From Alopecurus myosuroides (taxonomy: Eukaryota; Streptophyta; Magnoliopsida; Poales; Poaceae): a stretch of 64,000 nt of DNA. Each line of letters begins with the position of its first letter. The stretch's first letter is position 1. Below, one piece after another: positions 55,072 to 64,000 of this stretch. Below the pieces are notes generated by a model. It did not search any database. It worked only from the letters and a program-made list of their open reading frames with translations, and was not told where the DNA came from. Both the position numbers and the translations under genes were made by a program. The DNA lies in NCBI GenBank assembly GCA_028641055.1, contig CM054060.1:59557852-59621851 (forward strand), given 5' to 3'.

Positions 55072-57274
55072 AACTAACTTAGATAAAATACAATGCATTA
55101 TTAAAGAGTTGCCAAATCTTGATTTGAATGCCTCACTTGAAAATACTTGAGTTGATTTTTCTATGCCTAGCTGAAAGGCGTTAAAGAAAAGCGCTACCGG
55201 GAGACAACCCGTTTTATTTCTCTGTTTTCTTTCAGTTTTCCTTTGTTTTCTTTGGTGTGCTTTGCACCTGGGTGTTTTCTATTTCCCTAGCAACACCTCT
55301 GTATATTTTCTTTTGATTTTTTGTTGAGCCAAATAAAGCCACTAGTGGAACGTTGAGCCTATATTTCGGATTTCTGCGCAGGAAACAGATTTCTGCTGTC
55401 CACTGTAAATTCCGTTAACAATCACTGAAAATTAAAAATGACCTGAGCTTTTTTGTGCTTAATACTGAGTTATATAAGCAACTTTTATTAGAAGACCAAT
55501 TTTTTATTTGTGCAACAGAAGATTTTTGAAAAAATCGATCTTTACCTGTTGTTCTGTTTTTGACAGATTTCTGCCATTTATCGCATTTGCATCTTAATCT
55601 CTTTCTTTTGGTCTTCTTTTGAGAAAAAGAGTTTTGAAAGAAGTTGTGACAGTAGATAATGTGTTTTAGAGTTTTATACTTGTGTTTAAACCGAACCATG
55701 TGAATTTCTTATTTCAATTGCACTAACGTTGCTAATGAAGATTGTGAGAATTTTGATGTGAAGGAAGTTTTAAAGGGTCAAGAGAAGAGGATGATATGAT
55801 ATGATCAAGAAGAGTGAAAACCCTAAGCTTGGGGATGCCCCGGTGGTAAACCCAAGAAAATTCCAAGAAGACTCAAGTGTCTAATCTTGGGGATGCCCAA
55901 GGCATCCCCTTCTTCATCAACAAATTATCAGGTCACTTCTAGTGAAACTATATTTCTATTCGGTCGCATCTTATGTGCTTTACTTGGAGCGTCTTTTATT
56001 TTTTGTTTTAAGTTTGCTTTTTCTTTTACTTTCTGTTTATTTTTACTTTCATAATAATCTTGGTTTGAACCCAGCATTCTTTTATTGAAGAGTGACACGC
56101 TCCATTCTTTCTTGAGAATACGTTGTATTCTTAATCTCTGTCTAGCTGCTGCATTTATTCAGCTCCTATTTTGCATGCATCTCTTATTAGAGCTGTTATT
56201 TTTAGTAGTATTTTTTGAGTACTCTCATGTTTTATTTCTGTATCATAAAGAGTATTTTTGTTAAAACATGTTTTGTATGGTGCTTGTTGGGAGAAACAAA
56301 AAAAATTGCTGCTTGAAGTAAAATTTATAACAGTACTAGTAGAAGCTTGTATAGACCGTGGCTAGGAATTTTTCATGCCATGATAAATGTTATTTTAGTT
56401 TTAAAGCCTTGTGGTTATTGAGTAGTATGATTAGCTTCAAATAGCTGAGAGTGTTTAATATGTATTGAAAGATTCATGAGTTGTTCCTTTCATAGTAAAG
56501 CATCAATATATGGTATTCTCTTTCGAATGTTTTATTTGATTGACTTGGTGCACGCTCACACCATGTTTATGACTACAAACCAGTAACGAATAGCCTCCAT
56601 GACCACTTAGTTTTTGAACTTGTGATACTTCTTATGTTTTAATTAATGATGCTTATGTTGCTATGCATAATTATGGCTCTTATGCTCTCTTGATTTGTCG
56701 CTCCCAGTATTTTGCTAGCCTCCACCTGTACTGAGTATGAGCTCTACTCGTGCATCCAAACTTCCTTAAACCAAAATGTTTCCCATTGTGTCCACCATAC
56801 CTACCTACATGTGGTATTTAACTGCCATTCCAAATTAAATTGCTTATATGTTACCTTTAAAACCTTCAAAATTACTCCTGCTTTATGTTCCTGTTTTTGC
56901 TCATGAGGACATAAATAGAGAATCTTTATCTCACTTGTTGATTGGATTTCACACCCTGTACTAGTGGCTTCATCCGCTTATCCAAATGATAGAAGAGCTG
57001 GCAGCGGGGTGCCCAGCCCCAAATTAATGCACAAAATTCTCTTTACTATTTTTGCCCGTGATTTATCAGTCAAAGCATAATTGTGTAAACAAAAGAGAAA
57101 GAGGGATGACCTTCTACACCAGTTGCGTCCTTCACCATGGTAGCCGCTCTTGTGAATCCAGTTGACTTGTCACGTACTGTATTTTTTGTTTGTGTTAGTA
57201 GCATGTCACCTAAAAAGTTATTGTTTTATCGTTTACCTACTCGAGGACGAGTAGGAACTAAGCTTGGGGATGCT
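55072..57274 (+). other. Non-coding internal region of the LTR element
   Basis: AT-rich with no conserved frame. GAAAGGCGTTAAAGAAAAGCGC near 55176 and CTTGGGGATGCCC repeats near 55829 and 55885 precede long non-coding DNA. The part from about 56500 aligns with 59595 onward. Confidence 0.6.
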
Positions 57275-58864
57275 TGATACGTCATAAACGTATCCCTAAT
57301 TTCTGATGCTCCATGATGATATTATGCCAATTGCTACATGTTTTATCCCTTCTTTATGTCATTTTTATCGATTTTACGGACTAACCTATTAACAAGATGC
57401 CATAGAGCCAGTTCCCTGTTTTCTGCTGTTTTTAGTTTCAGAAAAGTTGTTCCGGAAATATTCTCGGAATTGGAAAATTCGAAACTCGGCAGTCCTATTT
57501 CCCCCGGAACCATCAAGAAGACCGAAGAGGATCCGAAGAGAGGCAGCAGGGGGGCCACACCATAGGGTGGCGTGGCCCCCCTGGCCGCGCCAGCTATGGG
57601 TGTGGGGCCCCCCCGGCCTCTACCACCTTTGCCCTTTCGCCTATTTAAGCCCCCGGATGAAAAACCCTAGGTACCTGATCAAAATCCCCGAAAAAGTTCC
57701 GCAGCCGCCGTCACCATCAACCCCAGATCAGGAGGGTTCTGAATATGTTTCCGGCACCCTGCCGGAGAGGAGATCATCACCGGAGGCTTCTACATCACCA
57801 TGCCTGCCTCCGGAGTGACGTGTGAGTAGTTCATCCTTGGACTACGGGTTCGTAGCTGTAGCTAGATGGTTGTCTTCTCCTCATATGCCTCCATGTTTAG
57901 ATCTCGTGAGCTGCCTATCATGATCGAGATTGATCTTATGTAATTCTTTGTGTTGTGTTTGCTAGGATCCGACGAATATTGACCTTATGCCAAGTTGATT
58001 ATAGTCTTTATTTGCATGTGTTATTTGTGATCTTGCATGCTCTCCGTTGCTAGTGGTTATTCTGGCCAAGTAGTTGCTAGTGACTCCAAGAGGAAGTATT
58101 TATGCTCGATAATGGGTTCATGCCTCCTTGTTGCTTTCTCGATTGACAGAAACATGAAGGGGGAGAATGTGCTGTTGCCATTAGGGAGAAAACAGCGATG
58201 AGAGTGCCCGCGTGCATAATCATTGCTTACATTACACACTTTGTTTAGTGCAATTATCTGTTCATTGCAACTTAAACTGAGGAGGTTCGGATGATAACCT
58301 GAGGGTGGATTATTAGTCATAGATGCAGATGGATGTCGGTCTATGTATCTTTTTGTAATGCCCGCACTAAATAACATAGTAATCTTCATGTCATATTGTG
58401 CACTACGGTGCAACCTTTATTTGTCAAATACCCAGCTGTAATTTGTTCACCCAGCATGCTATCTTTTATGGAGAGACACCACTAGTGAAACTATGAACCC
58501 TGGTCCATTTTTCCACACTGTTAAAGAAACCACAACAATTTCCTGCTTTCTTTACTTTCTGCAAGCATACACTATTTTTCCACACTATACGCCTAATCTT
58601 TGTTTTCGGCAAGACCAGTGAGATTGATAACCTCACTGTACCGTTGGGGCAAATTATTTTGGTTGTGTTGTGTGCAGACTCCACGTTGTTGCTGACACCG
58701 GTGAAGTGCCAGCACCACCGTCAGTGGCATCAACCTTCTGAAGATTCTCTTTCTCCTACTGGATTGATAACCCTGATTCTTAACTAAGGGGAAAACTTCC
58801 TACCGCTGTGCTCATCACACCTTCCTCTTGGGGTATCCCAACGAGTGCAAGATCTGCACCATCA

Positions 58865-59183
58865 GACCCCGGTCCATTATTTTACACTAATAATACAACC
58901 TACTGCAAGCACTGTTCTTTTTACTGCAATCATTGTTCTCATTTCTTTCACTCCAAACAAACTCATTTTCCACACTATACGTCTAATCATTTGTTTTTAG
59001 TAAAACCGATGAGATTGAAAACCTCACTATTTCGTTGGGGCAAAGTATCTTGGTTGTGTTGTATATAGATTCCATGTTGCTGCCGAGCCTGGTAGTGCAC
59101 CCTTCCAACATCAATTGTCAACAACTTTCAGAAGTGATTACTTTCTCCTACTGGTCGATTAAACCTTGGTTTCATACGTGTGA
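58865..59183 (+). mobile_element. LTR-A, continuation after the nested element
   Basis: Starts with the duplicated GACCC and continues the LTR sequence (CACACTATACGTCTAATC, GTTGGGGCAAAGTATCTTGG, TTTCTCCTACTGG). It breaks off near TTCATACGTG, before the expected LTR end, at a CACTA-like insertion. Confidence 0.75.
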
Positions 59184-59587
59184 CACTATAGTCCAATAGT
59201 TAAGAGGATTGATAGTACTATATTAATAACAAAGTATGAGTTGTTCCTAGGTAGCTCATAGGGAAGAAAATTAGAAGTTAAGCGTGCTAGGGCTAGAGTA
59301 GTGGGAGGATGGGTGACCGAGCGGGAAGTGGACAATTAAAATTGAAATAAAGCAAAAAAATGGGGAAAAATTCTACACTGTGATTAAAGGTTTCCCAATT
59401 CAAATGTTTTGAAATTTTGAAAAAAATAATGGGAAAAAAATTATTTTGAAATTTTAAATATTTCGAACTTACCGCTGGCGAACGAAATAAGGTGTTCGCC
59501 AGCGCTAACATAGCGCTGGCGAACAGCCTGCTTCGCCAGCAGGTACCTAAATTGTGTTTGTCACTGGTAGCGTTTCTCCTACTAGTG
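59184..59587. mobile_element. 404-bp CACTA-like element with 5S-derived stretch
   Basis: CACTATAGTCC at the left and CACTAGTAGGAGAAA (inverted) at the right, with the 3-bp duplication TGA (59181-59183 and 59588-59590). Subterminal GCTGGCGAAC units lie near the right end. The terminal inverted repeat beyond CACTA is poor, so the left end is less certain. Confidence 0.6.
59273..59329 (+). other. 5S-rRNA-derived stretch, second copy
   Basis: GAAGTTAAGCGTGCTAGGGC, then AGAGTAGTGGGAGGATGGGTGACC and GAGCGGGAAGT. It shares with the copy at 6146 the non-5S variants GTGGG and CCGAGCGG, so both descend from one altered 5S segment. Confidence 0.7.
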
Positions 59588-61021
59588 TGAAGCATGGTAT
59601 TGTGGTATTCTCCTTTGAATGATTTATCTGGATTGACTTGGCGCATGCTCACACCATGTTATGATTATAAACAAAGTCACCTCTAGCCTTGATGATCATT
59701 TAGTTGTGGTATTATCCTTCTAATGGTTTATTTGGTTGACTTGGCGCATGCTTACACCATGTTTATGACTATAAACCAGTCACTTATAGCATCTACGATC
59801 ATTTATTTTTTGATCTGTAATATCACTTTATGCTTTGATTAATAATGTTTTGTCGATATGCATGATTATGACCGTTATTGCTCTCTTAGTTGGTTGCTCC
59901 CAGTCTTTTGCTAGCCTTCACCCTGTACTGAGTATGAGCACTACTCATGCATCCAAGTCCCCAAAACCAAAGTCTTCCAGTGTGTCCACCATACCTACCT
60001 ATATGTGGTATTTCACAGCCACTCCAACTAAATTTCTCATGCGCTACCTTTAAACCCTTAAAATTATTAAACCTGGTTTGTGTTCCTGTTTTAGCTCATG
60101 AGGAAGTAGTTTAAAGTTTATCATGGTTTATGTCAAGCAAAGTTCTTCTCCTTTGTTTCACCTGATGTGTATGGAATCTATGCTCATCTAAATTTGTAGA
60201 GAGCTAGTGCCAAATAATATAAAAAAGCACTTCCCCATGGTTTGATGAATACTGGTGGGCACCCGTCGATACGACTAGCTATGGTTTGTGAAAGGCAAGG
60301 TGGGGGGAAGTGCCAACCATAAGAAAAAAATGCTAATTGAAATCTCTCTCAAAATTTTAAACACTTTGCTTGATAGGGGTTATGATAAGATTTTAATTAC
60401 CATTTGTTGACATAGACATACACCTTTCTCAAAATTATATTTGCAATACCTCTGTTTTATTAAATAAAAATCTCTAGCACATGACTAATCTCTGCTTCCC
60501 TCTGCGAAGGGCCTTTCTTTTACTTTATGTTGAGTCTTCATCTTCTTACTTTATGCACCAGTTAAAAGAGCATAGTTGTCATTCTGAGTATAATGTGCAT
60601 AGTCCCAAAATTTATTATTGATTGATTCATGATTATGGTATTGCTTGCTCTCAAATTATTTATATCTAGTCACCATTTGAACTTTGAAGGTGTCTTGGCA
60701 TTTATGTTTTGCTATTCCACAAAGAACAAGCTAGATTCCACTCTATTATGTTTATTTCATTATGATCAAACAAACGTATTACTTTGAATGCTTCATTATT
60801 TATTGTCATTTATTTGTGTTACTTTTCATGTGCAACATAGTTGCTAAGTTTACATTAGTTTTTGTAATATTTATCATGTCTTTGTTAAAGTACTATGGTC
60901 TCAACTTGCAATGCTTTTACATAACGTTGAAAAAGATTTGTGTTGGCTTCATGTCGCCTCAAAAATTATTTTGTTACCACTTAACTACTCGCGGACAAGC
61001 AAGAGTTAAACTTGGGGATGC
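59588..61021 (+). mobile_element. 3' internal region of a related LTR retrotransposon
   Basis: Aligns with 56500-57274 of the complete copy (GATTGACTTGGCGCATGCTCACACCATG, ATTATGACCGTTATTGCTCTC, CCCAGTCTTTTGCTAGCCT, TATGTGGTATTTCAC). It ends with GTTAAACTTGGGGATGC before the LTR at 61022. The 5' internal part and the LTR end are missing, consistent with a large deletion at about 59183/59588. Confidence 0.7.
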
Positions 61022-62662
61022 TGATACGTTGCAAACATATCTATAATTTTTAAGCTCCATGCTTGTTTTATATCCAATGTGCCTTTTGTTTTTCAAATGT
61101 ATTCTTTCGTTTTCAGATGTTTTCACTTACTAACCTATTAACAAGATGCCCCGGGCCAGTTGCTTTCTGCTGTTTTTCTATTTCAGAAAAGTTCTTAAGG
61201 AAATATTCTCGGAAAGGGCTGAAAATCCATGGAGATCCTTTTTTACCACGAATGGAGACGGAGTCCAAAGAAGAGCCGGAGGGGGGCAGGGGGCCACCAG
61301 GAGGGTGCTAGGCGCGTCCCCCTAGGCCGTGCCTGGTAGGCTTCTAACGGCCCTGGCTGTCGCTTATCGTCACCTCTTCTCCTAAATTGCCTTCAACCCT
61401 AAAAATCACGTGGATGGAGTTATTTTACACGAAACATACAGAGAGGCGCCGTCACCTCGAAAGTCCAATCTATGACTTGTGGAGTCCAGCTCTGGTACCC
61501 TGCCGGAGAGGGGAATCGTCATCGGAGGCCTCTACATCGACATGATATCCTCTAGACAGATGCATGAGTAGTTCATCTCGGGACTATAGGTACATAGAAG
61601 TAGCTAGATGGTTTTTATCTCCCCTATGCCTCCATGTTTAGAGTCTCGTGAGCTGCCTCACATGATCGAGACCACCGTTATATAATTGAGCATGTTGTGT
61701 TTGCTGGGATCCGATGAACCATGAGATTATGATTATTTTGTTCATGTAAATCCGAGATGCTTCACTTATATTTGTAGAGAGTTTTAATCTTGTCTTGCAA
61801 TGATCTTTGGTGTTTATGATTACCTTGGCCACGTAGTTCTTTTCACCTCCAAGATAGGGTTTATATGCTAGATAGTTAGTTCATGCCTTCTTGTTGTCTG
61901 CACTTGAGTAACAGAAACATGCGGGTGGAGGATGTGTTGTTGCCATTAGGGATAAAAAATTGGTGCTCTTATTTTACGGACGAGCACCACTGCTTACATT
62001 ACATACTTTCTCTTAATGCATTTGTCTGTTGCACACAAAGCAATCACTTCGTTGCTGCAACTTAAATACAAGAGAGATTTGTAGGATAACTTTCTTGAGG
62101 TAGAATTTTAGATATGGATGCATGCTGGATAGCGGTCCATATGCCTTGACGTAATGCCTACAATATTAGAACCCGTGAACTATATCTCGTCATAATAGTA
62201 TTGTTATACGATCATGATTTGTCAATTGCGGAGTTGTAATTTGTTCACCCAACATGTTTTTTTTTGGAGAGACAACACTGGTGAAGCTATGGCCCCCGGT
62301 CCTATTTTCCCCATAATTGCAACCTCCTTTTAAGAATTTCCATTGTTATTTCCTTGCGGTTCTGTTTTTACTTTTATTGTTTTCCAAGACACCATACGTT
62401 TAATTTTTCTGTTTTCAGCAAGACTGGAAGAATGACAACATTCCAGAAATTTGGGGCAAGAGAGAGTTTGTGTTTGTGTGCAGGTTCGATGTTTGGTCAA
62501 CATCGATAAACAATGCCGTTGATACAAGCAACCTTCATCAAGACTACGAAGTCCTACTGGTTTGATAAATTCTAGTTCCTTAACTCGAGGAATATTTCCG
62601 CTAGACTACATCATACCTTGTGCTTGGCGTCTCCCAACGAGCATGTGATCACGTCAACATCA
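61022..62662 (+). mobile_element. Third TGATACGT-family LTR, diverged
   Basis: Starts TGATACGTTGCAAACATATC and ends about GTGATCACGTCAACATCA. It shares AACCTATTAACAAGATGCC, GAGTAGTTCATCTCGGGACTA, TAGCTAGATGGTTTTTATC and the GCAAGACTGGAAGAATGACAAC block with the other LTRs, but is clearly more diverged. No matching 5-bp duplication with 51509-51513 was seen. Confidence 0.75.
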
Positions 62663-63374
62663 CTTGTTTCCTACCATTGTAACACCGTTTTCTTTCAGTT
62701 TTTTCACTTGTTTTCTTGCAACCATTTTTTTTTTCCATATTAGCAATACCTTGCTTTACCATCCATACCACCCATATTTCACCATCTCTTCGCCGAACTA
62801 GTGCACCTATACAACTAAAAAATGTATTGGGTGTGTTGGGGACATAACAGACTTCTTGTATCTTAATTGCATGGTTGCTTGAGAGGGATACACTCAACCT
62901 ATACATTACCGAGTTTGATAAATCTTGGGTTACTCACTTGAGGGAAATTTGCAGCCGTACTACAAACCTGTGCGCTTGGAGGCCCAGTATAGTCTACAAG
63001 AGTAGTAATGTGTAGTAGACATCAGCCAACAGAACCAAGCGACCGGTGGGCGCACCTTGGAGTACCCGTGCCCCCTACTCACCAGTTGTGGGTCCCTCCT
63101 CTGGTGATTATTGGCAGTCCATGGCGATTTCTCTCAAAAGTTCATTTTCAGAATTTCCCTGATTTGTTGGATTCCGGAAGTGGGTCTACTTGACGAAGCT
63201 TTTCCTGTTGATTGCTGACTCTGATAGATGAATCCTAAAAACTGCAAAACACATAAAATAGGGCAAAAATTACATAAGTATTGCATCATAATATGAGATA
63301 TATCAATGAATAAGGACAAATTATGATATAAAATAATGATTCAAAATAGACGTATCAGCTCCCCCAAGTTGAGA
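62663..63374. mobile_element. Fragments of other gypsy LTRs, one in minus orientation
   Basis: About 62820-63025 resembles a forward LTR end (TACTCACTTGAGGGAAATTTGC, CCTGTGCGCTTGGAGGCCCA, GTGTAGTAGACATCA). About 63100-63358 ends GACGTATCA followed by GCTCCCCCAAGTTGAGAC, which on the minus strand is a polypurine tract followed by TGATACGTC. This is a truncated LTR on the opposite strand. Confidence 0.55.
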
Positions 63375-63439
63375 CTCTGCCTTTCCGCAAGCAAAACTGA
63401 GCTCGGTAAACGTGGCCACATGTTTATAGAGTGAAGTGT

Positions 63440-64000
63440 CCATAAATAAAGAATACAAACATGAAGCATCAGTATTTATTAGACAAAGTGAATAGTGTAT
63501 AAAACCTAGAGCAAGTTTAAAGCTTTATATGACAATGTTGGCAAGACAAAATATCTACCCACCGAATAGTAGGCTTGAGAGGCATGAGGAACAGAGCGGT
63601 CATCAGACTGAAATCCATTTTTAGCTTAAGTATCAATCACTGCAGCATTTGTTTCTTAAGCTGGTATATGTTGCGATTTTTGTGACAAGATTTTCCCATG
63701 TAAGTGACAAGACTGTAATATAAAACTTTTTGTAAGTAATTTGACATATCTCAGTAGATCATGGTATAATGGATGCATAGGACGGGAGAAATATTTTCCA
63801 TTTTCTTACAGAAAATTGTTCCATTCCAAAGACACTCCACTATTTATCTGTAGGACTGATAGATTCAGATTCATTGGATGAGTCGTCGGTGTATCTCATA
63901 CTCTGCCCCTGTTCTTCCTCATTTGCCCCTATTCGTCTACCCATTTCCTATGTCGTCACGACGTGGAGGTCACGGATCTCGCCATTCTAGCATGGATACG
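63440..64000 (+). ncRNA. Candidate 21-PHAS precursor locus, copy 4 (runs off the window)
   Basis: TGTATAAAACCTAGAGCAAG, TTATATGACAATGTTGGCAAGAC, the 22-nt site (63570-63591), GGTCATCAGACTGAAATCC, ATATGTTGCGATTTTTGTGA and CACTCCACTATTTATCTGTAGG align with copies 1 and 2 in order. The upstream promoter part seems cut by the LTR fragments ending near 63400. It has the best match of the four to the miR2118 target consensus (18 of 22). Confidence 0.5.
63570..63591 (+). promoter_or_regulatory. miR2118-like target site, copy 4
   Basis: Core TTGAGAGGCATGAGGAA; mismatches at four positions only. Confidence 0.5.

Larger units (their letters stand above)
52746..58864 (+). mobile_element. Complete non-autonomous LTR retrotransposon, 6.1 kb
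   Basis: 5' LTR 52746-54325 and 3' LTR 57275-58864 start TGATACGTCATAAA and end ATCTGCACCATCA, about 94% alike by eye over the first 110 bases. Target duplication GACCC at 52741-52745 and 58865-58869. After the 5' LTR, TTCTAGCGCCGTTGCCGGGG marks the start of the internal domain. Before the 3' LTR, AACTAAGCTTGGGGATGCT is the polypurine region. The LTR promoter has CGCCTATTTAAGCCCC (about 53096 and 57640). The internal region has only one 170-codon frame and no pol, so movement would need enzymes from another element. Confidence 0.92.

Noticed and set aside
51514..62662. LTR-A and the LTR at 61022 as the two ends of one element
   Set aside because: They are strongly diverged and no 5-bp target duplication matches at the outer edges. 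They may be separate insertions.
7348..63591. The motif copies as minus-strand MIR2118 hairpins
   Set aside because: The reverse complement resembles mature miR2118, but no complementary arm occurs within about 120 nt on either side of any copy. The TATA box also points the other way.

Overview
This is nuclear DNA of a large, repeat-rich grass genome. A Triticeae cereal (wheat, barley or Aegilops type) is most likely: the grass-type LTR retrotransposons, Stowaway MITEs, CACTA elements, LINEs and grass plastid DNA all fit. The exact species cannot be read from the sequence. Almost all of the window is nested transposons. Host-type loci sit between them: a decayed NAA40-like N-acetyltransferase gene (minus strand, about 35.8-38.4 kb), one compact unrecognised 140-residue reading frame (34.55 kb), and a set of dispersed copies of one non-protein-coding locus.

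Layout. 0-8.7 kb: Stowaway MITEs, a GC-rich decayed reading frame, a complete 2.6 kb CACTA-like element (3975-6581) carrying a captured, frameshifted 3'-5' exonuclease gene and a 5S-rRNA-derived stretch, then a locus with a miR2118-like target motif and a LINE endonuclease remnant. 8.7-15.4 kb: a Ty3/gypsy element in minus orientation with gag and protease but no recognisable polymerase, next to a CACTA terminus. 15.7-30 kb: a three-level nest. A plus-strand LINE is split by a minus-strand LINE (target duplication GAGGTCTTTT), which is itself split in its ORF2 by 4.75 kb of plastid DNA (rps12 exon 2, trnV-GAC, a full-length 1491-bp rrn16, then ndhA exon 2 and the start of ndhI). The plastid piece joins inverted-repeat DNA to small-single-copy DNA.

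30-44 kb: further copies of the miR2118-motif locus, a segmental duplicate of the sequence at 15.74 kb, decayed tandem repeats, the 140-residue frame, the NAA40-like gene with a hAT element in intron 1, and a six-unit tandem array of a MITE-like repeat with dimeric higher-order structure (41.4-43.2 kb). 44-51.5 kb: a degenerate transposon-type sequence split by a complete 5.4 kb CACTA element with Tnp2 transposase remnants, an Ulp1-like remnant and an intact small frame combining an RNase H1-type hybrid-binding domain with a C-terminal membrane helix. 51.5-63.4 kb: LTR retrotransposons of one family inserted into each other, including a complete 6.1 kb non-autonomous copy (TSD GACCC), plus a 404-bp CACTA-like element with a second 5S-derived stretch. 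63.4 kb to the end: another copy of the miR2118-motif locus.

The most interesting signal is the dispersed locus. Four copies (7.35, 30.44, 31.92 and 63.57 kb) carry a 22-nt plus-strand site matching the miR2118 target consensus at 16-18 of 22 positions; in the better-preserved copies a TATA-like box lies about 100-130 bp upstream. A fifth copy seems to end at the left edge of the window. This is the architecture expected of clustered reproductive 21-nt phasiRNA (21-PHAS) precursor loci of grasses. That assignment rests on sequence pattern and needs small-RNA data.
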